39,716 nucleotides of DNA from Saccharofermentans sp. (GTDB lineage: Bacteria; Bacillota; Clostridia; Saccharofermentanales; Saccharofermentanaceae): positions 1 through 39,716 of the forward strand of contig JAILIB010000139.1 of assembly GCA_024695505.1 (NCBI GenBank), in the 5' to 3' direction. Of this stretch, positions 17,318 to 26,962 are shown one piece after another; the stretch's first letter is position 1, and the number at the start of each line of letters is the position of its first letter. Under the pieces are notes generated by a model that did no database searches, was not told where the DNA came from, and worked only from the letters and a program-made list of their open reading frames with translations. The position numbers and the translations under genes were made by a program.

Positions 17318-19820
17318 CAGAATAAAGCGCGCAGTTGTCTTTTGCGTTTCGATCCTGATCAATCTGGCGATCGCCGTTCTGGTCGTCTGGGTCATCAAGC
17401 GGAATGTCCTTCTGTTCAAGGGTTCTGACTCCATGTACCATGTGTACAGGGGCAGCTGGATCTTTAATGAGGCGAACTCAGGCAATCTGTGGCCGCTCTA
17501 CAATCCTGTCTGGTACAACGGCGTTGAGCTTATGCGTTACTGGACGCCGGCTGCCGCATATCTGATGGCGTTCAGCCATTGGATAGCTACTTTCATCCCT
17601 CAGTTTGCCGATACGGGATATGCCTTCGGAGGATTTGCAGTTTATTGCGGATTTATCTACTTCATCGGCGCCGTATCGTGGGCTGTCGTAGGACTCAGGA
17701 AGAAAAGAGCCTTGTTTGGCGTGTTCCTTGGAATAATGTGGTTCTTCATGCCTGCCAGTATCCATGTCCTGATCGGAGAGGGAAACCTTCCGCGAAGCCT
17801 TATAATGTCTGTTTTCCCGCTCTTGTTCATGTTCGTTAACGAGTATCTTAAAAAGGGAGAGAAAAAGGATTTTATCGGCACAGCGGTCATGTTCTGTTTT
17901 ATGTGCTGCTGCCATGTCGGCTATACCGGAATGGTTGCGATAGCGTGCCTGATCTATCTTGTCATTTACAGATTGTGCTGCTTTGTGGGTTCGACCAGGC
18001 TCGAAAAGGGAAGACACAAGGATCTCGATCTGATCATAGCCATCATTTCAGGATTCCTTTTGAGCGGCATATTCCTTTATCCTGCCATCAACGGCGGCCT
18101 GATGTCCAATTCCGGCCATACCGATCAGACTGCCAGGAATTTCTTCCAGAGTCTGCTTTCCACGCTTAATCCCGTTGAAAAGATCAGGATCGGACATGAG
18201 CACAATTACTTCGGCCTTGCGTCTTTCCTGCTCGCCGTCTTCGGATTGTTCGGGGCCAAGCGCAGGGCAAGACCGGGTTTCATAACAGCGGTCATTATCG
18301 TTCTTCTCACTTCCAATACGGCGTCACCGATAATCAGATCGCTTCCCGGCGGACAGCTGATGTGGATGCTCAGATTCCTTCAGATCGCTGCCGGAATGAT
18401 CCTTTTCTCCATGCTCGAATGGGACAGCCTCAAGAAGCCCCTTCTTGTCGGGGTTTCCCTGGTGCTGGTCCTTGACTGTTTTACCCTTTGTACCGTTATG
18501 TCCAAGACCGACGGCATCGAAAGGATGGAGGACTATTTCACGCAGCTCGAAGACACCACGTTGATCGATGAGGCTAAGGAATCAACTCATAACCGCATCG
18601 CGCTTATGGACAGCGGAAGAGCCCTGGTTAACGGTGTATATTATCTGACCGATTATAACGGCAGTGTTCCGCAGTTTTTCGGACAAGGATGGGAGGCGGC
18701 TTCCGCATCAAGACAGATCGCCCAGATCAATGAAGCTTACGAATACGGGTATTATTACTTTATGTTCGACAGACTGCTAGAAATGGGTAACGATACAGTC
18801 CTGATCAAGAAGGATGCGCCGGTAAAGACTCCTTATAACGAGGATGAGGCAGATACCGCTGCCGCTGCCGTCGGCTATGAGAAGATCAAAGATGAGGGCT
18901 TGTATGCGGTGTTCTCGCTTAAAGGGATCGACGGTAAATACGGTACCATCAGCAAATACAAGGGATTGGCGATCGGAGACGGAGCATATTACATCACCAT
19001 GATGTTCCCGTCTATCGAGGAGGCACCGAACAAATATATTGACGACTATACGGTAGAGGAACTGTCGAAGTACCACATAATCTATCTGGACGGCTTCAAA
19101 TACCATAACGTTGATAAGGCTGAGGACATAATCAGGCAGGTCTCGAAGAACGGCAGCAAGGTCTATATCCTGGCTGACGGCATTCCTTCAAATTCCAAGA
19201 GCCACACAAACAGATTCCTCGGAGTCGAATGCCAGTCGATCGAGTTTGACAACGGTTACCCGACTCTTAACACCAAGAAGCTTGGAACATTCGAAGTCGC
19301 GCTCTTTCCGGATGAATACAGGCAGTGGAAAACTGTTTACATGAACGGACTTACCGAGATCGAAGGATGGTCCGAGGTCCTTGGCGAAACGCTCCCGTTT
19401 TACGGAAAAGGCGAGAATGAGAACATCACTTTCGTCGGATACAACCTTACGTACTATTTCTCCATTACCAAGGACAGAAACATAGGTGCACTTCTTTCGG
19501 GCATCGTGCAGACGTCAACAACCGAACTCCCGGAAAGAAAGACGGTTCCGATAGACATATCCTACACTCCGGGCAAAATTTCCGTATCTTCTCCCGAAGA
19601 CAATGTCAACACGAATCTTACGGTCCATGACATCTTTAGCGGAAACTATACCGAGCGTAACCGTCTTATCTACGTTAACAAGGGGACTACTGAGATCAGT
19701 ATGCACTATCCGTATCCGGTTCAGAGCATATTGATGTCTGTACTGGGCATTGCCGTAATTGCCGTAACCTCGGTCTTCATCAAGCCGCGCGGCAGAAAGA
19801 AGGAAGACCCCGTAAGGTAA
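17301..19820 (+). CDS. Large polytopic membrane protein, 6-pyruvoyl-tetrahydropterin synthase-related membrane domain family (GT-C-like)
   Basis: GTG at 17301 after gaggaggg gives VDTRADRIKRAVVFCVSILINLAIAVLVVWVIKRN; loop FKGSDSMYHVYRGSWIFNEANSGNLWPLYNPVWYNG after TM1; many TMs then a soluble region. The ORF start at 17211 overlaps the upstream CDS and is less likely. Confidence 0.82.
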   Translation: MDTRADRIKRAVVFCVSILINLAIAVLVVWVIKRNVLLFKGSDSMYHVYRGSWIFNEANSGNLWPLYNPVWYNGVELMRYWTPAAAYLMAFSHWIATFIPQFADTGYAFGGFAVYCGFIYFIGAVSWAVVGLRKKRALFGVFLGIMWFFMPASIHVLIGEGNLPRSLIMSVFPLLFMFVNEYLKKGEKKDFIGTAVMFCFMCCCHVGYTGMVAIACLIYLVIYRLCCFVGSTRLEKGRHKDLDLIIAIISGFLLSGIFLYPAINGGLMSNSGHTDQTARNFFQSLLSTLNPVEKIRIGHEHNYFGLASFLLAVFGLFGAKRRARPGFITAVIIVLLTSNTASPIIRSLPGGQLMWMLRFLQIAAGMILFSMLEWDSLKKPLLVGVSLVLVLDCFTLCTVMSKTDGIERMEDYFTQLEDTTLIDEAKESTHNRIALMDSGRALVNGVYYLTDYNGSVPQFFGQGWEAASASRQIAQINEAYEYGYYYFMFDRLLEMGNDTVLIKKDAPVKTPYNEDEADTAAAAVGYEKIKDEGLYAVFSLKGIDGKYGTISKYKGLAIGDGAYYITMMFPSIEEAPNKYIDDYTVEELSKYHIIYLDGFKYHNVDKAEDIIRQVSKNGSKVYILADGIPSNSKSHTNRFLGVECQSIEFDNGYPTLNTKKLGTFEVALFPDEYRQWKTVYMNGLTEIEGWSEVLGETLPFYGKGENENITFVGYNLTYYFSITKDRNIGALLSGIVQTSTTELPERKTVPIDISYTPGKISVSSPEDNVNTNLTVHDIFSGNYTERNRLIYVNKGTTEISMHYPYPVQSILMSVLGIAVIAVTSVFIKPRGRKKEDPVR

Positions 19821-19877
19821 CATGCCTATTGGGAACGCTGTATAGAGGCATTTATTGTCTGAAATGTCCGTATATTT

Positions 19878-19906
19878 TTGACCCCCGCTTCTATAAAATT
19901 CTATAT
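19878..19906 (+). promoter_or_regulatory. Sigma-A-type promoter candidate
   Basis: TTGACC (19878-19883), 17 nt spacer, CTATAT (19901-19906), upstream of the Na/Pi transporter. Confidence 0.5.
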
Positions 19907-19963
19907 GAGTAAATAGGTTTGATATTGGCGTCGTGTCGGGCGCCCGAAAGAAGAGGGAAAACT

Positions 19964-21697
19964 ATGGACAGCATTTGGACGTCGCTTCTCGGCCTGTGTG
20001 CCGGAATGGCCTTGTTCCTTTACAGTATAAAGATGACCAGCGGAAGCCTGGAGGTTATCGCCGGAAACAGGATGAAGATGATCCTGGCCAAACTGACCGG
20101 CAACAGGATCCTGGGAGTCACGGTCGGCGCGGGCGTTACCGCACTTGTACAGTCTTCCACGGCCACAACGGTCATGGTAATAGGCTTTGTCAACGCAGGC
20201 CTCATGAACCTTTATTCGGCGCTCTGGATCATAATGGGCGCCAACATCGGTACCAATATCACGTCACAGCTCATCGCATTCGACATCGGAGTATTCGCTC
20301 CTGTCGTAGCGCTCGTCGGTACGTTCGTATGCATCTTCGTTAAGGACAAGAAGCTCAAGAGCGTAGGCGAAGCCATTGCGGGCTTAGGCTTCATCTTCTT
20401 CAGCATGAGCCTCATGACCAGCTCGATGGCTCCGATCTCCAAACTCGATATCGTAAAAGAGATATTTGCGGGAATCAACAATCCTTTTGTCGGCATTGTC
20501 GTAGGCATCATCTTCGTTATCATCATCCAAAGCTCTGCAGCAGGTGTCGGTATCCTTCAGGCTATGGCGGTTGCTTCAGCCGGACAGCTTATCACGCTCG
20601 AACAGGCGATGTTCATAATCTTCGGCCTTAACGTCGGAACCTGCCTTACGGCGCTGCTCGCTTCAATGAGCGGATCCAAGAACGCAAGACGTGCCGGTCT
20701 CATGCATCTGCTCTTCAATGTTTTCGGAACCACTATCTTTACGGCGATCTCGTTCGTTTTCCCGGTCGCTGACTGGATCAGAGCCATAAGTCCGAACGAC
20801 GTGGCAAGACAGTTCGCCAACATGCACCTTGCATTCAACCTCGTTACCACGATCATAATGCTCCCGATCGGAGGCCTTTTCGTTAAGCTTGTCGAAAAGC
20901 TCGTTCCTGACAAAGGCGATGATGAAGAGGGAGTACAGTACCTCAAGTATCTCAACCCCCAGATGCTCACGTCAGCCAGCCAGCTCGGTCTTCATGTACT
21001 GACAAGCGCCATCGCGAACGAGATAGGGCGTATGTTCATGTTTGCGGGCGAGAACTGCAGAAAGAGCTTCCAGGCGGTGCTCTCCAATGATGACAAGCTC
21101 CAGGAGGAGATCAACAACCGTGAGGAATACATCGATTACCTCAACAAGGAGATCTCATATTACATCTCTCACATAATGCTGTTCGACATGTCCGAGAAAG
21201 ATGCGGTCACCATGAGCGCGTTATTCAAGATAGCCGGAAACATCGAGCGAATGGGTGATCACGCCGTTAACATCGCAGGATACGCGAGCATGCTCGAGGA
21301 CAAGAGGCTCAGCCTTTCCGAAAAAGCCCAAAACGAAGTGGCGCAGATGGAGAAGACGATCACAGAAGCCTGCAATGCTCTAGCAAAGACCAAGACTTCT
21401 TCCGTACACATAAAGATGGCCCAGATCGAGCAGAAGATCGACGACCTTACCGATATTTACCGCGAGCACCAGCTTGAAAGGCTCAAGTCCGGCATATGCT
21501 CCGGCGACGCTTGCGTCATCTACTCGGAAATGCTTACTGACTTTGAGCGTTTGGGAGACCACATGCTCAACATAGCGGAAGCCGCGGCAGAGACCGGTAT
21601 AGTTTCATTCGGCGTTTCGGAATTCGAGGTTCCGGCAGAGGAAAAGCCCGTACTCAAAGCGGCTCCTGCCGATGATGACTATGACGACGATGAGTGA
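19964..21697 (+). CDS. Na/Pi cotransporter family protein with C-terminal PhoU-like domain
   Basis: Duplicated GVTALVQSSTATTVMVIGFVNAGL / IIFVIIIQSSAAGVGILQAMA; IMGANIGTNIT; C-terminal PhoU-like helices IERMGDHAVNIA and FERLGDHMLNIAE. Confidence 0.93.
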   Translation: MDSIWTSLLGLCAGMALFLYSIKMTSGSLEVIAGNRMKMILAKLTGNRILGVTVGAGVTALVQSSTATTVMVIGFVNAGLMNLYSALWIIMGANIGTNITSQLIAFDIGVFAPVVALVGTFVCIFVKDKKLKSVGEAIAGLGFIFFSMSLMTSSMAPISKLDIVKEIFAGINNPFVGIVVGIIFVIIIQSSAAGVGILQAMAVASAGQLITLEQAMFIIFGLNVGTCLTALLASMSGSKNARRAGLMHLLFNVFGTTIFTAISFVFPVADWIRAISPNDVARQFANMHLAFNLVTTIIMLPIGGLFVKLVEKLVPDKGDDEEGVQYLKYLNPQMLTSASQLGLHVLTSAIANEIGRMFMFAGENCRKSFQAVLSNDDKLQEEINNREEYIDYLNKEISYYISHIMLFDMSEKDAVTMSALFKIAGNIERMGDHAVNIAGYASMLEDKRLSLSEKAQNEVAQMEKTITEACNALAKTKTSSVHIKMAQIEQKIDDLTDIYREHQLERLKSGICSGDACVIYSEMLTDFERLGDHMLNIAEAAAETGIVSFGVSEFEVPAEEKPVLKAAPADDDYDDDE

Positions 21698-21710
21698 AGG
21701 AAATCCTGAT

Positions 21711-22274
21711 ATGGCTCAGGCCGTTTCCGAAAAGGTAAATATAGTCCTTTTTGAACCCGAGATCCCACAGAATACGGGAAATATAATGAGGACATGTGTT
21801 GCCGCAGGGTGCGGCCTTCACATAATAAAGCCGCTCGGTTTTGACATAGAGGACCCGAAGTTCAGGCGCGCCACAACCAACCACATAACCTGGGCGGAAT
21901 ATAAGCTCTATGATGACTGGAAGAGCTTCGCTTCTGCCAATGACGGCGAATACTTTTTCATGACAAGGTACGGAAAGGTCCCGCCTTCTGACATAGATTT
22001 CAAGGCAGCCTCAAAGTCCGGAAAGATCTTTCTTGTTTTCGGCAAGGAAAGCACAGGCATTCCGGGAGAAATACTCCGCGCAAACATGGACAGGTGCTTC
22101 AGGATACCGATGGCTGACGAATGCAGGTGCTTAAATCTTTCAAACGCCTGCGCGGTGGCGATCTATGAAGTCATGAGGCAGCTCGATTACCCGGGGCTTT
22201 CGCGCACCGAGACGATCAAAGGGGATGACTTCCTCGAGAAGAATTACTCATACGATGAGACGTTGAAAAAATAA
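21711..22274 (+). CDS. trmL: tRNA (cytidine(34)-2'-O)-methyltransferase
   Basis: VNIVLFEPEIPQNTGNIMRTCVAAGCGLHIIKPLGFDIEDPKFRRA; FLVFGKESTGIPGEIL; LNLSNACAVAIYEVMRQ. SD gaagga before ATG 21711. Confidence 0.92.
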   Translation: MAQAVSEKVNIVLFEPEIPQNTGNIMRTCVAAGCGLHIIKPLGFDIEDPKFRRATTNHITWAEYKLYDDWKSFASANDGEYFFMTRYGKVPPSDIDFKAASKSGKIFLVFGKESTGIPGEILRANMDRCFRIPMADECRCLNLSNACAVAIYEVMRQLDYPGLSRTETIKGDDFLEKNYSYDETLKK

Positions 22275-22304
22275 AAGGCGCTTCCATGAAGGAAACGCCT
22301 TTTT
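22273..22304 (+). terminator. Intrinsic terminator
   Basis: aaaaggcgcttcc-atga-aggaaacgccttttt hairpin plus T tract. Confidence 0.75.
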
Positions 22305-22331
22305 GCTGATAAGTGATTTGCTTTTCAGATC

Positions 22332-22958
22332 TCAGAAAGTAATCCTGTAGCCGCCGATCGAGAGTTCCTTGTCAGGAGCAATGACATAGTCCTGATTCTT
22401 TCTCTTTTTGGAAAGGCTGATGCTTCTGGAAAGGCTGGAAGCACGGCTGCGGCTGCGGCTGAGCGAACGGCTTAATGAGCTTGCCTTTGTGGTGTAAGAA
22501 CCTGTTCCCGCAATAATGGAGAAGATCATCATTGAACCGATGGCGCATCCGACGATGGAAAGGATCATTCCTGTAAGACCCATGCCCTTGCCGTTGGGGT
22601 TCTTGAGCGAGAGGATTCCGCAGATAAGGCCTGCTACCGCGATAAGCATGCCGAAGACGGGAACCCAGCAGAATACGAGAGCGCAGATTCCGAGAACGAG
22701 AGCAACGATGGCGAGAGCCTTGCTTCCGCCTGCCGCGGGCTGCTGCTGATAGATGGGTGTTGACTGATAAGCAGGCTGCTGATAAACGGGCTGTACAGGC
22801 TGCTGGTATACAGGCTGTACGGGCTGAACGGGTACTGCCTCGATAGGCTGTACGGGAACTGCCTCACCTGTAGTGGGTGAAACTCTTACTGCTGCTCCGC
22901 AATTAGGGCAGAGAGCGCTTCCGTCAGCTATCTGTGATCCGCAATTTTCACAAAACAT
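22332..22958 (-). CDS. Zinc-ribbon protein with QP/Y-rich linker, DUF4190-like membrane region and S/R-rich segment
   Basis: MFCENCGSQIADGSALCPNCGAAV; QPVYQQPVQPVYQQPAYQ; ALAIVALVLGICALVFCWVPVFGMLIAVAGLICGILSL; SSLSRSLSRSRSRASSLSRSISLSKKRK. Confidence 0.8.
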   Translation of the reverse strand: MFCENCGSQIADGSALCPNCGAAVRVSPTTGEAVPVQPIEAVPVQPVQPVYQQPVQPVYQQPAYQSTPIYQQQPAAGGSKALAIVALVLGICALVFCWVPVFGMLIAVAGLICGILSLKNPNGKGMGLTGMILSIVGCAIGSMMIFSIIAGTGSYTTKASSLSRSLSRSRSRASSLSRSISLSKKRKNQDYVIAPDKELSIGGYRITF

Positions 22959-22983
22959 GATGATTCCTCCTCAAATTCCTTTA

Positions 22984-23736
22984 TTACAACACCTTTTGCA
23001 GGAAAGATACCAAACGCTCGTTTTGAGGATTGGTAAATATCTGTTCAGGTGTGTTTTCCTCGATTATTCTACCACAATCCATGAAAATAACACGGGTTCC
23101 GACTTCTCTTGCGAATCCCATTTCGTGTGTGACACAGACCATGGTCATTCCGGCTTTAGCAAGCTGCTTCATAACTTCCAGAACTTCGCCTACCATTTCA
23201 GGGTCGAGTGCGCTCGTAGGCTCGTCGAAAAGCATGACTTCAGGATCCATGGCGAGGGCCCTTACAATGGCGATCCTCTGCTTCTGTCCGCCGGAAAGCT
23301 GTGACGGATAAGAGTTTGCACGGTCACCCAGTCCGACTCTGTCGAGCAGTGCCTGCGCCTTTTTCTCGGCTTCAGCCTTTGACAGGCCGAGGAGCTTTAC
23401 AGGTCCCAATGTCATGTTCTTCATGATCGTCAGGTGAGGGAATAGGTTGAAGTGCTGGAAGACCATTCCCATCTTCTGCCTGAGCTTGTTTATGTCCATG
23501 GCCTTTGAAGTAATGTCGGTGCCATGGAAAGTGATGGTTCCGGAAGTGGGGCGCTCGAGCAGGTTGAGGGAACGCAGGAACGTCGATTTGCCGGATCCTG
23601 AAGGTCCGATGACCACGACGACCTCGCCCTTGTGGATGTCGGTCGTGATGCCGTCAAGAGCCTTGATATCTCCGCCTCCGTAGTGTTTCTTGAGATCATT
23701 TACAGAGATGATCACTTCTCCTTTTTCAGCGCTCAC
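22984..23736 (-). CDS. Polar amino-acid ABC transporter ATP-binding protein
   Basis: Walker A GPSGSGKS; signature [34 protein letters not shown]; GlnQ-like. Confidence 0.95.
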   Translation of the reverse strand: MSAEKGEVIISVNDLKKHYGGGDIKALDGITTDIHKGEVVVVIGPSGSGKSTFLRSLNLLERPTSGTITFHGTDITSKAMDINKLRQKMGMVFQHFNLFPHLTIMKNMTLGPVKLLGLSKAEAEKKAQALLDRVGLGDRANSYPSQLSGGQKQRIAIVRALAMDPEVMLFDEPTSALDPEMVGEVLEVMKQLAKAGMTMVCVTHEMGFAREVGTRVIFMDCGRIIEENTPEQIFTNPQNERLVSFLQKVL

Positions 23737-24562
23737 TGTTTCTCAGCCTCCTTTCAAGCAAGGTCACCAGCTTTGAGAAGAAGATGACGATGACAAGATA
23801 TATGAGAGCGACCGCAATGAGCGGCATGAATGCGGAATAAGTCCTTGACCTTATGATGTCTCCGCCTTTGGTAAGGTCCTGCAGTCCGACGTAACCGGAT
23901 ACGGAAGTCTCCTTGATGAGAACGATGAATTCGTTGGCAAGGGCGGGGAGGACATTCTTGATCGCCTGGGGGATGATGATGTGGATCATTGTCGCGATAT
24001 AACCGAAACCCAGGGATCTTCCCGCTTCGAACTGGCCGACGTCGATGCTCATGATACCGCTTCGTATGATCTCAGCCACGTATGCGCCGGAGTTGACGCC
24101 GAACGCGAGGATTGCGACAAGGACCTTGTTGTTGGACGTTGCGAAGATGACGAAGTAAGCGATCATGAGCTGGACTACCATAGGGGTTCCGCGGATGACC
24201 GTGAGATAGATGTTTGCAAAGAAATTGAAGAAACCGAGCAGGCCTTTGAGGAACCCCGGACGCATTTCTTCCGCGAGCTTGTCATGTGAGGATCTGACGA
24301 GTGCAACGATTATGCCCAGAAGGATACCAAGCAGAGCCGCAAAAAAGGTTACTTCAAAGGTTATGCCCAAACCCTTAAGGAGATACATGTATCTCTTTTG
24401 GGTAACGAAGTTGTTTATGAAATCGTCTTTAAGCCCGTTCCACAGATCGCCGAACCATCCGGATGAAGCCTGTTCCGCCGCTTCGCCCGCGAGTGTGACG
24501 ACACCTGCAAAAGCACTTGATAATATGGACGTCATCAGATCAAATATCCCCCCCGAAAACAA
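23726..24562 (-). CDS. Polar amino-acid ABC transporter permease
   Basis: HisM/GlnP-like: [72 protein letters not shown]. Confidence 0.94.
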   Translation of the reverse strand: MFSGGIFDLMTSILSSAFAGVVTLAGEAAEQASSGWFGDLWNGLKDDFINNFVTQKRYMYLLKGLGITFEVTFFAALLGILLGIIVALVRSSHDKLAEEMRPGFLKGLLGFFNFFANIYLTVIRGTPMVVQLMIAYFVIFATSNNKVLVAILAFGVNSGAYVAEIIRSGIMSIDVGQFEAGRSLGFGYIATMIHIIIPQAIKNVLPALANEFIVLIKETSVSGYVGLQDLTKGGDIIRSRTYSAFMPLIAVALIYLVIVIFFSKLVTLLERRLRNSER

Positions 24563-24582
24563 GTTCTTCTATTGTAAATAAG

Positions 24583-24618
24583 AAAAGAGCGGAAATAAAG
24601 ACTTATTCCGCTCTTTTT
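24583..24618 (-). terminator. Hairpin/terminator between the solute-binding protein gene and the permease gene
   Basis: aaaagagcggaa...ttccgctcttttt inverted repeat in the intergenic gap. Confidence 0.65.
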
Positions 24619-24661
24619 CTTTACTGTTATCCCGGGTTACTGCCCGGAGCAGTTCTGGCTT

Positions 24662-25450
24662 TTATTTTGAAGGAATGTACTTCTCGATGATCTTGCCGAT
24701 CGTGCCGTCCTTTGTGAGTTCTTCAAGAGCCTTGTTGATCTCTGCGAGAAGAGCCTCGTTAGACTTGTTGACAGCGATAGCATATTTCTCTTCGGTGTAA
24801 GGAGTCTCAAGGATCTTAAGACCGGGATTTGCAGCAACAAGTGACTTTGCAGGTTCATTGTCGATGCATACTGCGCCGATCTTGCCAGATGTGAGAGCGA
24901 TGACTGCATCGTTTCCGCTGTTGTAACGGTCGATCCTGCCTTCGCCTACGCCGCCGTCTTCTTCAGACATGTAAATGTCGCCTGTAGTACCGGACTGAAC
25001 GCCGACCTTGTAATCACCTTTAAGAAGATCGTCAATAGACTTGATGGGAGAATCTTCCTTTACGATGATGGACTGGATACCTGTAGCATAAGAAGTTGAG
25101 AAGTTAACGGACTTAAGCCTGTCTTCTGTAACAGTCATGCCTGCGCAGCCGATGTCATACTTGCCTGCCTGAACGCCTGCGATGATGGAATCGAAAGGAA
25201 CGTCCTCGATAACGAGCTCAAGTCCGAGCTTGTCAGCGATTGCCTTAGCGATCTCAGCGTCGATGCCGATGATCTTGTCGCCTTCGTGATACTCGTAAGG
25301 CTTGAACTGTGCGTTAGTAGCCATTGTGAGCTTTCCGGCTGCAACAGTGTTCAGCTTGGAACCCTTTGAAGCCTTTGAGCAAGAAGCCAGACCGAAGCAG
25401 AATGAAGCTGCGATGACCATGGCCATGATTTTGCGTGCAATTGTTTTCAT
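24662..25450 (-). CDS. Amino-acid ABC transporter substrate-binding lipoprotein
   Basis: SBP family 3: MKTIARKIMAMVIAASFCFGLASCSK; LTMATNAQFKPYEYHEGDKIIGIDAEIAKAIADKLGLEL; YDIGCAGMTVTEDR. Confidence 0.94.
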   Translation of the reverse strand: MKTIARKIMAMVIAASFCFGLASCSKASKGSKLNTVAAGKLTMATNAQFKPYEYHEGDKIIGIDAEIAKAIADKLGLELVIEDVPFDSIIAGVQAGKYDIGCAGMTVTEDRLKSVNFSTSYATGIQSIIVKEDSPIKSIDDLLKGDYKVGVQSGTTGDIYMSEEDGGVGEGRIDRYNSGNDAVIALTSGKIGAVCIDNEPAKSLVAANPGLKILETPYTEEKYAIAVNKSNEALLAEINKALEELTKDGTIGKIIEKYIPSK

Positions 25451-25607
25451 AACAACATCTCCTTTGTTTAAACGATTAAACAAGAGTATATTACCCTTGA
25501 TATTTGCCGCCGGTAAATTCGCAATTCTCTCAAAAACCTACTTTAAAAGGCCGTTGGCGTTATGCAGTTTTATATGGAAAAAAAGGTGATTTTAGGCCTA
25601 TTTTAAG

Positions 25608-25636
25608 TTGCCGTTTGCCATTGTTTTAAGTAGAAT
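25608..25636 (+). promoter_or_regulatory. Sigma-A-type promoter candidate
   Basis: TTGCCG (25608-25613), 17 nt spacer, TAGAAT (25631-25636), upstream of the 25671 gene. Confidence 0.5.
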
Positions 25637-25670
25637 ATTTGAAGATGATCTTATAAAGGCGGCACTTTAG

Positions 25671-26948
25671 ATGAAACGCATATTGATACTTGGTTGTAAC
25701 GAGATTACAAAACGCCTCGTTCTGGCCCTTTGCGCCGACCGTTCGCTCGCGTCGGGGATCGCATTAGCCTCCGAGAACAGAGAAGACTGTGATGACCTTA
25801 AGAATCTCGCCATGAGGCGCGGTTTCAGAGTTACTACATCAGCTATAAATCTTAATAATCCCGAAGGCGCGAAGATGATGGTAAAGATCATCGCGCCGGA
25901 GCTCATCGTCAACCTCATGCCCGCCGAGTACACCCAGGCGGTAATGGATCTTGCGGCCCAGGTCGGATCAGACTATATTGACGACCGACTTTGCGGAATT
26001 CCGCTCATGCCTTCGCCGAATGCTCTTCTTTCAGAACAGTTCAGAAAATTCGGAGCTTTCCAGCATGAGAAGAAGACCGCCGTTTGCGGCGTAGGCTTCA
26101 ATCCCGGCGTTATCACTACGATAGTCAGAAACGCGGTGGCAAATGATTTCTTCGAGGTCAGTTCCGTAAGTTTCTGCGTCATTCCCGGTGATTCGCAAAG
26201 CAAGGCTTCAAAGAAAGAATCTGAAAGCCAGAACGAACATGTCGATGTTCTCTATTCCGAAGACATAAAGAATCCGAACGCAGGCAAGGGAGTCAGCGCG
26301 GCCCAGCCCGTCATCTACATCAAAGACGGCAAGGCTACCCAGACGGAGGAGTTTTCGAGAGAGGGCAAGTCCTCCGGCGGCAGGCAGGTCTTCATGACGT
26401 CCAATCCCGTTATCACGGATTTCCTCAAGGAGATTCCTGAGATCCGCGAGGCTTCATATTTTGAGCCGGTCGAGAGAAGGGAAGGGAGAAAGGTTCCTAC
26501 TGAAAAGATCGAGCTGTTAAGGTCTCTCGGCCTTCTTTCCGACAAGCCTGTCAGGGTAGGAAACGTAAACGTTAAGCCGATCGATCTCGTTGCCGAGATC
26601 CTGCCGAAGAGGATCGCGGAGACTGCTACGTCCGAAGAGATAAAAGATGTTGTTTATACAGGCGAAGCAAGCTATGAGATCTATGTCACCGGTCAGAAGA
26701 ACGGCAAGGTCCTGACAAAGCTTTATAAGATAACTGCGGATAACGACCAGATAAGAGACAAGTACGGTGTTTCCGCGCTCGAGTATCTTGACGGTTCCGC
26801 CATGGTTGCGGGCGTCAGGCTCATGTGCCTTGACAAGTGGTCAAAGCCGGGCGTGTTCACACCCGCGGCTTTCCCTGCGAATCTGTATTATGACGCATTG
26901 AGAATAGAAGGAGTCATCGTCGAAGAAAGCGAGAGCAAGCCGCTCTAA
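25671..26948 (+). CDS. Saccharopine dehydrogenase/carboxynorspermidine reductase-like protein
   Basis: MKRILILGCNEITKRLVLAL Rossmann start; INLNNPEGAKMMVKIIAPELIVNLMPAEYTQAVMDLAAQVGSDYID; CGVGFNPGVITTIVRNAV. Confidence 0.82.
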   Translation: MKRILILGCNEITKRLVLALCADRSLASGIALASENREDCDDLKNLAMRRGFRVTTSAINLNNPEGAKMMVKIIAPELIVNLMPAEYTQAVMDLAAQVGSDYIDDRLCGIPLMPSPNALLSEQFRKFGAFQHEKKTAVCGVGFNPGVITTIVRNAVANDFFEVSSVSFCVIPGDSQSKASKKESESQNEHVDVLYSEDIKNPNAGKGVSAAQPVIYIKDGKATQTEEFSREGKSSGGRQVFMTSNPVITDFLKEIPEIREASYFEPVERREGRKVPTEKIELLRSLGLLSDKPVRVGNVNVKPIDLVAEILPKRIAETATSEEIKDVVYTGEASYEIYVTGQKNGKVLTKLYKITADNDQIRDKYGVSALEYLDGSAMVAGVRLMCLDKWSKPGVFTPAAFPANLYYDALRIEGVIVEESESKPL

Positions 26949-26962
26949 ACGGAGGAACCCCT

